64,000 nucleotides of DNA from Salinicoccus roseus (GTDB lineage: Bacteria > Bacillota > Bacilli > Staphylococcales > Salinicoccaceae): contig NZ_RKQJ01000001.1 of the NCBI RefSeq assembly GCF_003814515.1, positions 992,001 through 1,056,000 on the forward strand, given 5' to 3'. Position 1 is the stretch's first letter. Every line of letters begins with the position of its first letter. Below the pieces are notes generated by a model. It worked only from the letters and a program-made list of their open reading frames with translations. It did not search any database and was not told where the DNA came from. Of the stretch, positions 44,214 through 53,637 are shown piece by piece. A program made the translations under genes and the position numbers.

Positions 44214-45014
44214 CTATTTTTTCATAATGCTCTCAATCATATGGATAGTGTCATTCTTGGCCAGCGGGCTATGCCCCCCCTTCTTATCATGATAGAGGAG
44301 GAGATTGAGATTTTCAGTATCAAGTTTCTTGTCGTTCACCTGTTTAAGGAAAGGGGTATAATGCTGCTTCATATCACCGGGACATGCCCTGTTCTGAGCA
44401 TAGAATATTCTTGGCATATTATTATACTTTTCGAAGGCTTCCACCACTTTTACACGGTGCAGATATTCATCGTACGCAGTTTCCACACTTCCATATACTC
44501 TCTCAAGTAATGGGACAGAAAAATTTCGCATATAGTTTTTTATACTTGTCTGAGGATTATTCACGATGGCGGTACTGCCCACGTGCATTGATGCGAGAAT
44601 CATCGACATGAATCCTCCTGCAGAAGAACCGTAATAGAATACCTGCTCATCCTTGATTCCGAGGTGTGCTGCCAATTGCGTAATCAGTGCATTATAAATC
44701 TCCAATGCAAATTCATCTCTGGTTCCCTGGCCCCATCCCAACCGCAGTCCCAGATCATGGATGGTAGGATCATCCAGGTAAACAAGTGAACTTTGAAAAT
44801 CCTCTTTCCATTTATGTCGCATGAAGACCGGTGGCTGCTTTTTTGAAGTATCCACTGCACCGTTTGAAAGAACCAGCAGCTGATCTGCAGGCTCTTTAAT
44901 TATGACACGAAAATGGTAGTTTAAATTTCCACTTTTATAGATGACTTTGATGTCTTCCCCTGCTGCAAATTCAATCTCGTTTATCTCAGCAATGGATCTG
45001 ATTGTATGATCCAT
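44214..45014 (-). CDS. Alpha/beta hydrolase-like protein
   Basis: A 266-aa protein with a small N-terminal beta domain and an alpha/beta hydrolase region. The nucleophile elbow is FYYGSSAGGFMSM (GxSxGG, about residue 135) and a late histidine is in KKGGHSPLA. This kind of domain recurs in Gram-positive surface glycan loci and near accessory Sec proteins such as Asp2, where acetyl transfer or removal is proposed. No signal peptide. It is cotranscribed with the asparagine-synthase-like and ATP-grasp genes. Substrate unknown. Confidence 0.7.
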   Translation of the reverse strand: MDHTIRSIAEINEIEFAAGEDIKVIYKSGNLNYHFRVIIKEPADQLLVLSNGAVDTSKKQPPVFMRHKWKEDFQSSLVYLDDPTIHDLGLRLGWGQGTRDEFALEIYNALITQLAAHLGIKDEQVFYYGSSAGGFMSMILASMHVGSTAIVNNPQTSIKNYMRNFSVPLLERVYGSVETAYDEYLHRVKVVEAFEKYNNMPRIFYAQNRACPGDMKQHYTPFLKQVNDKKLDTENLNLLLYHDKKGGHSPLAKNDTIHMIESIMKK

Positions 45015-45088
45015 GTCCCCACCTCATTCTAATGGTTTCTTTATATTAATGCCTTATATTCAAATAAATACACGCTTAATCTGATAGA

Positions 45089-46957
45089 CTATTCCACTTC
45101 TACCTGGAGGGTCCCCGCTTCCTGCCAAGATGCCCTGCTGAAGTTCTCATTATAGAGCACTATAACCGAGTATGGGGTATCCGTAATTTCGATCTCCAAA
45201 GGCGTATTCAAGGAGAGGATATCATAGACTTCGTGAGATTGCGAAGTACGCACGACGACTTTTATGATGCCTTTACCTTTAGGGTTGGAATAGAAGCTTT
45301 TCAGCCTGACTTTCCTTGCTTCCTTGCTGCCATTTTCTATAACGAAAGAGTTGACATTATGTGCATTGGTCATGCCAGCTCCAGGTTTCAATAGGACACT
45401 GTCTTCATTCTGTTTTTTCTCTAGAATCATGGAATCCTGCGCCATTATCCTCACTTCTCTGATGTCTGCTGAAGAGGCTTCAGGGACCTGAACAGGCTCA
45501 GGCTCCCGAAGCATCTCACGGGCTTCTTCACAATACTGTTCATACAGGTTCTTTTCACTGTTGATGCCAAAATGCAGGAGTACCGGCCAATAGTGATTAA
45601 TGATTTTCTTATAGAGTGAAAAGTTCCTTCTCTCGTCAATACTAGGCTGCTGCATAAGATCGATCATCCTGCGTGCATTCATGAATATGAATTCGTCAAC
45701 TTCAGGATCTGTCTCGAGCGTCAGGGTGCTATGCCAGTTACCCATTCTTGATTCAAGATGGAACAGGTCAAAGTAGTGCCGGCCCTTGGTGACTCCTTCA
45801 TATACATGATTTCTTTTAAAGTACTTTTCGACTTCTTCTGCTTCGTCATAATGTCGTTCAAAAGTTTTCGAAAGCCCATGAATGCACTTTCTATAGAATG
45901 TCAAGGTATCTTCATGATCATCAAGTGCCGGCTTGAAATCAGCTTTTCCCATACCAAATACAGTCGACTTGATGTGCAGAGCATGCTTATAGTTTTTGTG
46001 GTGCCGATAATAATTGATGAGGCCATATGCGTGCCTTGAATTATAGCGCTCGACCCACTCCTCTTTAGTGGCTGCATCCGGCTTATAATCCCTTATATTG
46101 ATGATTGAATGTCGCCATCCCATATCATCCTTCATCTGTTCTGCAACATTACGATCGATTTTGTGGATTATCTTCGCCATTCTCGTGGCCAAGTATTTGC
46201 TCGGGGTATAATAGGTGAGAAACTCCACCCTCTCCCTAAGGGGACGGATCAAGGCTGCCGACACCCTCGAGTCTATTCCAGCAGTAAGCGTAAGAAAAAG
46301 CTCTCCTTCTGCTTTACTCAGCCACTGTCTGCTCTCCTCGAGATATGGTTTCATCTGTTCAAATGAATATTCGGCATCACTTTCATCAACGTCAGCTCGA
46401 GGGTAGATGCGTTCAAAATCAAAAGTATCCAGGCTGAGTCTCAAACTCGGGTTCACTTTAAATATCTCTTCATATCTGGTGAAATCGAGTTCAGTATGGC
46501 CTTCACCCGGTCTTCTTACCAGCTCCATGCCCTTCCCAGAAAGGATGGAGGCAAGCAGATGATCATGTGAAGCAAGTGAGGCACTTGCTTCATGGTAGAC
46601 GAGCGGCTGAAGTTGAGATGCATCGGAATAGAGGGTGCATCCTTCCTCCGAACACATGATCAAAAAGTATCTGCCATTGATGAACTCCAGCTCTTTCGGA
46701 AGATCCACAGAGTTTGAGAGCTTTTCCATTATTTCCGTATGCCCAAGCTGTCCATCTCTAATATCAAAACAATAGCCGACAAGCAGTATATCCGTCGTAC
46801 TGTTGCTGAAGGAATGGACTTTAACTTCTTCCGAGTGATGGAGCTCGTAATGCCCAATGCTTATTTTCCGACAGCCTCTCAACCCTTCTGTTATGAACCC
46901 TTGAGGTGACAGCACGTATGCAGCCGGATAATCGTGTCTTTGATAATACATATTCAT
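45089..46957 (-). CDS. Asparagine synthase-like protein with extra C-terminal beta domain
   Basis: A 622-aa paralogue of the protein at 25711. The N-terminal region keeps the Ntn-hydrolase-like pattern (FINGRYFLIMCSEEGCTLYSDASQLQPLVY) but starts MNMYYQ, with no Cys-2. The PP-loop is LTLTAGIDSRVSAAL at about residue 222, and SRMGNWHSTLTLETDPE near 440 matches the paralogue. Residues about 500-622 form an added beta-sandwich, possibly carbohydrate binding. It is encoded between TagH2 and the hydrolase gene. An amide- or aminoacyl-transfer role on the glycopolymer is inferred. Confidence 0.75.
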   Translation of the reverse strand: MNMYYQRHDYPAAYVLSPQGFITEGLRGCRKISIGHYELHHSEEVKVHSFSNSTTDILLVGYCFDIRDGQLGHTEIMEKLSNSVDLPKELEFINGRYFLIMCSEEGCTLYSDASQLQPLVYHEASASLASHDHLLASILSGKGMELVRRPGEGHTELDFTRYEEIFKVNPSLRLSLDTFDFERIYPRADVDESDAEYSFEQMKPYLEESRQWLSKAEGELFLTLTAGIDSRVSAALIRPLRERVEFLTYYTPSKYLATRMAKIIHKIDRNVAEQMKDDMGWRHSIINIRDYKPDAATKEEWVERYNSRHAYGLINYYRHHKNYKHALHIKSTVFGMGKADFKPALDDHEDTLTFYRKCIHGLSKTFERHYDEAEEVEKYFKRNHVYEGVTKGRHYFDLFHLESRMGNWHSTLTLETDPEVDEFIFMNARRMIDLMQQPSIDERRNFSLYKKIINHYWPVLLHFGINSEKNLYEQYCEEAREMLREPEPVQVPEASSADIREVRIMAQDSMILEKKQNEDSVLLKPGAGMTNAHNVNSFVIENGSKEARKVRLKSFYSNPKGKGIIKVVVRTSQSHEVYDILSLNTPLEIEITDTPYSVIVLYNENFSRASWQEAGTLQVEVE

Positions 46958-46980
46958 TCCCCTTTATGAACTCTCTTTCT

Positions 46981-47892
46981 CTATATTGCTCCAAGCTGGG
47001 TCAGGAAACTGTATAAGAACAGGGCGAGAAAGGCAAAAGCTGGGATATAGTTCAGGACAGGTCTCCTGTATTTTATCCGTTTTTCTTCATGCATTCCTCT
47101 TTCCTGCTGCTGCCGAGTCATCTTATCTTTATATTGAAGCTGTTCTTCCTTGGTCATGCCTTTGAATTCATTGATGAATCGTGCGTATTCATTGACTATG
47201 GGCGTACACTCCCCGAATGCTTTGGTTTCCCCATAATGGACCCAAATGGCCTTATTACACATTCTCGCCACCTGCTTAGCTGAATGTGAAACGAAAAATA
47301 TCGTCTTGCCTTCTTTCTGGAACTGTTTCATGCGCTCGATGCACTTGTTTGAAAATGTTTCATCGCCAACAGACAATGCTTCATCGACAATCAATACATC
47401 CGGGTCGGTATGGATGGCGATGGCAAAACCGAGGCGTGATTTCATTCCGCTTGAATAGGATTTTATTGGCTGGTGAATGAAGTCCCCCAGTTCACTGAAC
47501 TCGACGATGTCTGTGTATCTCTCATTGATCGTTTCTTCAGAAAGGCCGTGCATCAGACATTTCATACGTATATTCTCTTCCCCAGTCAGGTCCTGGTTCA
47601 GTCCCGCACTGATGGCAATGAGCGAGCTTCTGCCATTGATCCTGATTTTTCCAGATGTTGGTACAGTCACTTCCCCCAAAAGATCCGACAGGGTCGATTT
47701 CCCTGACCCGTTCAGCCCGATGATGCCGACAGAGTCCCCTGCTTGCACTTCAAAGTTTATATCGCGCAGTGCATAATATGGTTTCTCCTTGTAGAAGTGG
47801 CCCATCGTGAATAGAGAGAGCAATTTTGCTGCACGGCTTCTATTCAGATCATATACTTTGGAGACGTCCTCCACCTTCACCTTATAAGTCAT
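46981..47892 (-). CDS. Second TagH-type ABC ATPase (TagH2) with C-terminal membrane helix
   Basis: A 303-aa ABC ATPase of the TagH/Wzt type: Walker A GLNGSGKST, signature YSSGMKSRLGFA, Walker B VLIVDEALSVGD. After the ATPase come a basic, glutamine-rich stretch and one membrane helix (YIPAFAFLALFLYSFLTQLGA). It lacks the GW/SH3-like tail of the TagH at 14571. Its permease partner is probably TagG2 at 54570, five genes upstream in the same operon. I start at MTYKVK after GAAGG; an ATG six codons earlier overlaps the previous stop and is possible. Confidence 0.9.
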   Translation of the reverse strand: MTYKVKVEDVSKVYDLNRSRAAKLLSLFTMGHFYKEKPYYALRDINFEVQAGDSVGIIGLNGSGKSTLSDLLGEVTVPTSGKIRINGRSSLIAISAGLNQDLTGEENIRMKCLMHGLSEETINERYTDIVEFSELGDFIHQPIKSYSSGMKSRLGFAIAIHTDPDVLIVDEALSVGDETFSNKCIERMKQFQKEGKTIFFVSHSAKQVARMCNKAIWVHYGETKAFGECTPIVNEYARFINEFKGMTKEEQLQYKDKMTRQQQERGMHEEKRIKYRRPVLNYIPAFAFLALFLYSFLTQLGAI

Positions 47893-47906
47893 ATGATGAC
47901 CTTCTT

Positions 47907-49199
47907 TCATTCATCTAAGTTTTTATAGACATCGAGAAGCTTCTCTTTTTCTAAATCCCAATTGTACTTTTTCTTTGCAGCCCTGCAGTTTTCACTATAT
48001 AAATTCCTTAAAGACTCATTACTTACCAACCTATTCACTGCATCCGCCAACACCTTTGGATCAGAAGCGTCAACAGCCACTCCAACTTCTTCTCCTTCAA
48101 CAACTTTCTTTATTTCGGGGAAGTTGCAGCTGATTACGGGCACATGAGCCATTATATATTCAAACAGCTTATTCGAGGAAGCGGAATAATGGTTATAGTT
48201 TATATCCTGCAATACCTGAAAGCCCACATAGGCATTACGGGTATACGCGGGGAGCTCAGACAGATGGACTTTAGCAATGAACCTCACCCGTCTCTCCAAT
48301 CCTTCCGACTCAACCATTCGTACCAGTTCTTCCTTCTGCCTTCCATCACCAATAAACACGAGGGTTCCAGAATTGACATGGTGCATCATCTGAACAAGCA
48401 GCTCTAGGCCACGGCCCGGCTGTATCCCCCCTTGGTACAATAGGATTTTTTCATCCTTCGGGAGGTTAAGCTGTTCATGGATGTCCATCCTATCTCGGCC
48501 TTCTATATCGTAGAATTCCGAATAGTTATAGATGGGGATGGGATAGTATCCATAGAGTGACTGATGCTTCTTTGCACGCGTATGATTTTCCACTATCGTT
48601 TCATCGACGAATGGGAGCAGGGCACCTTCCCATCGTTTGATGAAGGCGGGGTTATATCCTGTACGGTCTGTCTGGACTTCATGGGAGTCGTAGATCAGTT
48701 TCCTCGGTTTGAGTCGTGCCTTTGAACAGATCACCCCTTGGGTCAGGGTATTCAGATCATGGGAGTGGTACACATCCGCATTAAGCCTATACCCTTTGAT
48801 GATCATTCTGATACTTCTGATCACCTTGATCATGTTCTTTCTGGTGCCTCCCCCGTGCAGACCTTGGTATAGGGCAGCAAGAACAAGGAAGACTCCGGAT
48901 AACAGCATCCAGGATTTATAGAGCAATCCTGGAACTACTATGGTCGTCACTCCTGCAACACTGATGATGAAGGTCCTTTTGTTTTTCTGATACAGTTCGA
49001 GGAGCCATGGGTACATCCTCACACGGTGCACATTAAAACGCTCGTTGATCACTTCAAACTTCCCAGCCCGCGGGTCTTTTCTATTTTCAATGGCAATCAG
49101 GTCGACGTTATACCCGTGTCTGCTCAGAGCCAGTCCTTCCCTCATGACTCTTGCATCATTTGTAAAATGGTTCCACACAAACATCGTTACTCTTTTCAT
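47907..49199 (-). CDS. GT4-family glycosyltransferase with internal membrane segments
   Basis: A 430-aa enzyme. It starts MKRVTMFVWNHFTNDARVMRE, nearly the same as the protein at 58934, and has GT4 donor motifs (LLYQGGIQPGRGLELLVQ, HYSASSNKLFEYIMAHVPVI). An insertion at about residues 78-115 is strongly hydrophobic (two passes: FIISVAGVTTIVVPGL and WMLLSGVFLVLAALYQG), absent in the paralogue, which would anchor it in the membrane. It is cotranscribed with heparinase-like and TagH2 genes. Donor and acceptor sugars unknown. Confidence 0.83.
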   Translation of the reverse strand: MKRVTMFVWNHFTNDARVMREGLALSRHGYNVDLIAIENRKDPRAGKFEVINERFNVHRVRMYPWLLELYQKNKRTFIISVAGVTTIVVPGLLYKSWMLLSGVFLVLAALYQGLHGGGTRKNMIKVIRSIRMIIKGYRLNADVYHSHDLNTLTQGVICSKARLKPRKLIYDSHEVQTDRTGYNPAFIKRWEGALLPFVDETIVENHTRAKKHQSLYGYYPIPIYNYSEFYDIEGRDRMDIHEQLNLPKDEKILLYQGGIQPGRGLELLVQMMHHVNSGTLVFIGDGRQKEELVRMVESEGLERRVRFIAKVHLSELPAYTRNAYVGFQVLQDINYNHYSASSNKLFEYIMAHVPVISCNFPEIKKVVEGEEVGVAVDASDPKVLADAVNRLVSNESLRNLYSENCRAAKKKYNWDLEKEKLLDVYKNLDE

Positions 49200-49225
49200 A
49201 ATTTCACCCTAAAGGCCCTACTGCA

Positions 49226-51016
49226 TCAAACAATGATGGAAATGGTTTCACCATTAATCCTCATTCTGAGCAGTGGACCTTCCCATTCATAGTCTTCTAT
49301 AGAAACTTGCTCATCCATACTGATGATCGTTTCAAAAGTGAATTCGTCAAGCCCTGCAGCTGTATTCTTAAATCTTAGCTGCTGTGTTTCAGCCGCTTTT
49401 CCGAAACCTATTGTGTTTACACTCGACACAGGCCTTTTCAACGAAGGTCTAACTTCAACACTGCCTTCAGTCCTTTTCATTTGCCGGAAGTTCACCTTGC
49501 GTCCTGAAGGAAGTGTGACTGTGGCGCCTGCTGCATCCTGTGCCTCCACCCTTACTTTCTGGTCCAGATTAAAGTTCTGATAGGCGATTTCATCTGAATA
49601 AGCTTTGTCAAGCAGAAGTACAATTGGATGGTCCTTCAGCATAACCACTATCCGTTCAAGAGTTGAAGTTTTAAATGCCCGATTTTCACCCCGTACAAGC
49701 ACATACGACTCATTTTTGAAGAATTGTGTCGTTTCAACAAGTCTTGTAAACCTGTTGTCATGGGACTTATTATATTTCTCCTTTTCAAGGAAGATCGTAC
49801 TGTGGGCCTGCGGGGACTGCATATACGACCTGATTGGATTGCGGCTATAGTTGAACTTCCCAGGGTCCACCAAGATGTCCTCCATATCGTACTGCAGTGT
49901 AATGCTGAGATCATCGCGGTGTTTATGAGTATTAGTGGAGAACCCTGCAATAAAGGATAGATATAGTGGACGAGGTTCCTTATATTGAAGTATTGTCATT
50001 CCAGATTCATAGTCTGTAAAATTCATATATTTCTTGTTCTGCGTCCCTACACTGTTCCCCGAATCACCGATGGCAGGCAAACGGCGGTCAGGCCTCGCAA
50101 GAATATCCAAGTAGTCTTGAGCCTCCTCCAGGTATGACACTAAAGTGGACCCGAAAGATTTATCCTGGCCGTTCAGATACTCTTCCATAGCGAGATACAT
50201 GTTGCGGACCATGTTATGGTACTCCGGGGAATTTTCCAGATGGACGGCCTTTGCGCTGAAACTGAACCAGAAAGTATCTATGGCCCTATAGTAGCCAATG
50301 TTGAACAGATCCTCCCGCCCAAGGATTCTTCCAATAATCATCAATGCCCTGTCCATCATCAGTCCATGATTATTCGGGCGGTACTCTGAAGCATCACTCA
50401 TGAATTCTGCATGTTCCACAAGTACATTATGGTAGCGTGGAAGGTCCAGGCTGAACTTATCCTGTGCCAGAAATAGAAAATGGATGATATTCTGAGCCCT
50501 GTTCGCTGCGGGATGGTCATACCAGATCATCCTGTTCTCGGGTTTTGTGTCATTAAAGTCCATCCATGACTCTATCAGCGTCCTTGCTTTTTTGAGGTAT
50601 GCAATCTCCTTGGATTTCTCGTACTCCAACAGCAGTGCACTTACTATCCTCAATGCCTGGATATACAGCTGATAACTATCTCCATACTTGGCAGTGCGGT
50701 CGACCTGCCAATCATATCCTGCAGAGAAGTCGACAGGATCAAAATTCGGGAAAGGTACGATTTTATCCTGCAGTGCCATGTCGGCATTCTTTTTCGTATT
50801 TTTATCATATTTTACAAGACGTATTACATCCGCTTCTTCAATACGGTTGGGCAGCCTATGCCGAGTTTCAGCGTCGGGACCGACTTCATCCAACTTTCTT
50901 TCTATGCGTATAAGCCGTTGCCGCAGCTCCTTGTTGAGGGGCAACGCCCTCTTCATTTTCTTCACGCTTCCCGAATGCCTGAACCTCTTAAGACGTTCCA
51001 TCATTTCATCCTTCAT
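49226..51016 (-). CDS. Heparinase II/III-family protein without signal peptide (paralogue 2)
   Basis: A 596-aa protein homologous to the one at 41247 across its length: RPNNHGLMMDRAL, SPEYHNMVRNMY, THKHRDDLSI and DILVDPGKFNYS align with the other's active-site blocks, and both share the QQLRFKN/HQLRFEK end region. A basic, helical N-terminal extension of about 50 residues is extra. No signal peptide. Its ATG overlaps the stop of the CgeB-GT2 gene (ATGA). Intracellular action on a polymer intermediate is inferred. Confidence 0.8.
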   Translation of the reverse strand: MKDEMMERLKRFRHSGSVKKMKRALPLNKELRQRLIRIERKLDEVGPDAETRHRLPNRIEEADVIRLVKYDKNTKKNADMALQDKIVPFPNFDPVDFSAGYDWQVDRTAKYGDSYQLYIQALRIVSALLLEYEKSKEIAYLKKARTLIESWMDFNDTKPENRMIWYDHPAANRAQNIIHFLFLAQDKFSLDLPRYHNVLVEHAEFMSDASEYRPNNHGLMMDRALMIIGRILGREDLFNIGYYRAIDTFWFSFSAKAVHLENSPEYHNMVRNMYLAMEEYLNGQDKSFGSTLVSYLEEAQDYLDILARPDRRLPAIGDSGNSVGTQNKKYMNFTDYESGMTILQYKEPRPLYLSFIAGFSTNTHKHRDDLSITLQYDMEDILVDPGKFNYSRNPIRSYMQSPQAHSTIFLEKEKYNKSHDNRFTRLVETTQFFKNESYVLVRGENRAFKTSTLERIVVMLKDHPIVLLLDKAYSDEIAYQNFNLDQKVRVEAQDAAGATVTLPSGRKVNFRQMKRTEGSVEVRPSLKRPVSSVNTIGFGKAAETQQLRFKNTAAGLDEFTFETIISMDEQVSIEDYEWEGPLLRMRINGETISIIV

Positions 51017-53637
51017 TTATAATCCACTTCCTCCTTCAGGTCGGAGATAATCTGCTTCAGGTCGTTATCAACCGATTTGTCATACTCATCATATAAGCTG
51101 TAGATATCAAGGAACCGCGTTACAGCTTCATGCCGTTCTTCAGGATTGATGCGATCGAGGCGGGCGATATACCAGCCTTTCACATAGAAATTGAAGCGTT
51201 CATGGAGATAGGTTTCGAGCAGTTTATGCTTTTTGAGGAATGGGATCCTCTCAACCTCAAGTCTGTAATACTTGTCGAAAAACTTCTTGCCGATCGTATT
51301 CGTCACCGATCCGCTGACTGCCGCATAATACATATGCACAAAGGTATCCACTGCAAGCACTTTCCCTGAGTTGAGCATCAGTTCCTGGAAGAATACGGTG
51401 TCCTGTCCTGCTGCCCCTTCAACCATCCTGATGGCGTTATCCTGAACAATGTCAGTTTTTATAACAACCGCCTGAATGCTTTGTGCCCGCAACCCGCTGT
51501 TTTTCATGAACCTATGTGTATCTTCTATGTAGTTGCTGCCGTCGTTATATTTTCTGACTGTGCCGGAGTACTGGAAACTGGCTTTTCGCTTATTGTCCTC
51601 CTTGATGATGTTGCCGACTACCATATCCACTTCACCATGTTCAATAAGTTCGTTCAGCAATTCCGCATAACCATCTCCAGTCGCCTCGTTATCCGGATCC
51701 AAATACGTCATGTATTTCGTCCTCACAAGATCTGCCCCCTTATTCCGGGGACGGGAAGCACTCCCAGATCCTTCAGGAAATTCATAATATCGAATGTCCG
51801 GGTATCGGCGGCGCAAACGATCGATGATTTTAATCGTCTCCGCGTCGGTGCTTCCGTCATTGACAAAGAGAACTTCCATTTTATCGAAGATGGAAGACCT
51901 GGTCAGACTGCGGAAACATTTATCTTCAAGGTACCGCCCATTGTTATGGATGGGCACGATTACCGACAACACCTTTTCCGACGGTTTGGCCGCAGGATAT
52001 TCAACCATGATTTCAGTCATTGGAAGCACATAGCCCCGATTGGCGTGTAGGCTCAAATCGTTTCGGATGCATTCACTGTCGTAGAGCGTCAGTTCTGGCG
52101 ATACTTCATCGTCCGTAAACTCGTGAATGTTACTATGGCTCTTAGTGACAAAATCAACGTCCGTATATACAAACCCGGCCAGGAGATCCTCAAGGTGATA
52201 CTCCTCATATATATATTCGCCGCTGAAGAATGTGATGAAGTCATGCACGTCCAACATTTCTGCCGTCACAGCTTCCTTAGTAACCAGAGTTTTTTTGGCA
52301 TACATCTGACGTTCAAAACTTTTCTTTACTTCCTCAGTGAGCTCATCTGCAACAACCAGAATTTGTTTTTGTGCAACTTCAGTTCTGATGCCGAAGTTCT
52401 CTGCAAACTTGACGATTCTATGATATGCCGTATCTTCCAGCATGACCTGCCTGATGCCTTTCGCCCTTATATCCTCATAGTCCGCTTCACTATGATTTTT
52501 AAGCATCGGCTCCACATCACTTCTATGATTCACCATGAGAAGATGCGGGAACCTATTATTGACACCGACGCTATAGTTCGTCAGCAACAGATTGCCCATA
52601 GCCTGTAGTTCGTATACGCGGTTTGCAAACATCGTCTCTGAATACTTCACAGAGTTCACATTAATAGCCCACCTGAAGAGCCGATGTGTATTCATGAGAT
52701 CCTCATGCTGCATCGGGTATGTCAGATTTTCAATATACCTCGTAGGGAACTGATATCTGCTCTTTTTCAGATGAAAGTTCCTGTCGATTATCGTAAGGTC
52801 ATACCCACTTTCTTTAGCGCCATCAAACATTTGGGATGACTCCTTATTCCTGACAGGATACTTCTCTGTCCAACTTCCGGCGAAAATGACGTGATCGTTA
52901 TTGCCTTCAGCAGCATCCGACCGTGTGCCTACAGGATTATGGTATTCAGGATTGACGCCAAAATCCATCACATACACCTGGTCATGTCCACAATATTTCC
53001 GGTACTCCTCGACCATTTCCTGGGCAGAGGTGTAGACTACGTCACAAATTTCTGCAATACCTTTGAACAGATGATAATTGACAGGATCCTCTTTGGAATA
53101 GAAGGCCACCGGAATTCCGAGTGCCTTCGCATTGGTGATCATATCAAGCAGTGCCTGCCGCTTTTCACTTCTTGGGGATGCGACCTGTTCCCAGCTGCCA
53201 TCGATTCCCTTCCAGGCTGTAGCCACTATTAAGAAATCAAGATTTTTGTTGAGCCCGCCCCCCTCAGCATCAATATAATGAAAGTTCGCTACATCCTTAT
53301 ATGAATTGTAAAGAAATTCATCGCAGATGATTCCTATATTCAAATCAAGTTTTTTGAAATAGCGGGACCCATTGCTTTTGGAGAGTCTGCTGAAATACGG
53401 CGCAATGTCCTCCAGAAAATCCACTTTCCCGAGCTGGTCAAACTTTTCATAATATTTGTGGTGAGTGTTATATACCTTTTCACTGCTCATATGTTCGAGC
53501 GCTCTGAGGTAGTCGGTCTCAAGCAGCTTGGTGTAATACCTCAGACGCTCATCCCTGTTCATTTCGCTTAAATTCTGGACTTCGGCATCATTATTCTGAT
53601 CAACATTATCCCTGGTATACTTTATTTCAGACATCAT
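51013..53637 (-). CDS. Bifunctional-type glycosyltransferase: CgeB/GT-B half plus GT2 half (paralogue 2)
   Basis: An 874-aa close paralogue of the protein at 34526. The N-terminal CgeB-like half has IGIICDEFLYNSY, YSKEDPVNYHLF, MDFGVNPEYHNPVG and SVKYSETMFANRVYELQA. The GT2 half from about residue 556 has LSVIVPIHNNGRYLEDKCF, FVNDGSTDA, YLDPDNEA, GAAGQDTVFFQEL and ERFNFYVKGWY. It overlaps the upstream GW-module gene by 4 nt (ATGA) with AAGGAG ahead, so the two are made together. Likely polymerase of the glycan exported by TagG2/TagH2 (inference). Confidence 0.85.
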   Translation of the reverse strand: MMSEIKYTRDNVDQNNDAEVQNLSEMNRDERLRYYTKLLETDYLRALEHMSSEKVYNTHHKYYEKFDQLGKVDFLEDIAPYFSRLSKSNGSRYFKKLDLNIGIICDEFLYNSYKDVANFHYIDAEGGGLNKNLDFLIVATAWKGIDGSWEQVASPRSEKRQALLDMITNAKALGIPVAFYSKEDPVNYHLFKGIAEICDVVYTSAQEMVEEYRKYCGHDQVYVMDFGVNPEYHNPVGTRSDAAEGNNDHVIFAGSWTEKYPVRNKESSQMFDGAKESGYDLTIIDRNFHLKKSRYQFPTRYIENLTYPMQHEDLMNTHRLFRWAINVNSVKYSETMFANRVYELQAMGNLLLTNYSVGVNNRFPHLLMVNHRSDVEPMLKNHSEADYEDIRAKGIRQVMLEDTAYHRIVKFAENFGIRTEVAQKQILVVADELTEEVKKSFERQMYAKKTLVTKEAVTAEMLDVHDFITFFSGEYIYEEYHLEDLLAGFVYTDVDFVTKSHSNIHEFTDDEVSPELTLYDSECIRNDLSLHANRGYVLPMTEIMVEYPAAKPSEKVLSVIVPIHNNGRYLEDKCFRSLTRSSIFDKMEVLFVNDGSTDAETIKIIDRLRRRYPDIRYYEFPEGSGSASRPRNKGADLVRTKYMTYLDPDNEATGDGYAELLNELIEHGEVDMVVGNIIKEDNKRKASFQYSGTVRKYNDGSNYIEDTHRFMKNSGLRAQSIQAVVIKTDIVQDNAIRMVEGAAGQDTVFFQELMLNSGKVLAVDTFVHMYYAAVSGSVTNTIGKKFFDKYYRLEVERIPFLKKHKLLETYLHERFNFYVKGWYIARLDRINPEERHEAVTRFLDIYSLYDEYDKSVDNDLKQIISDLKEEVDYK

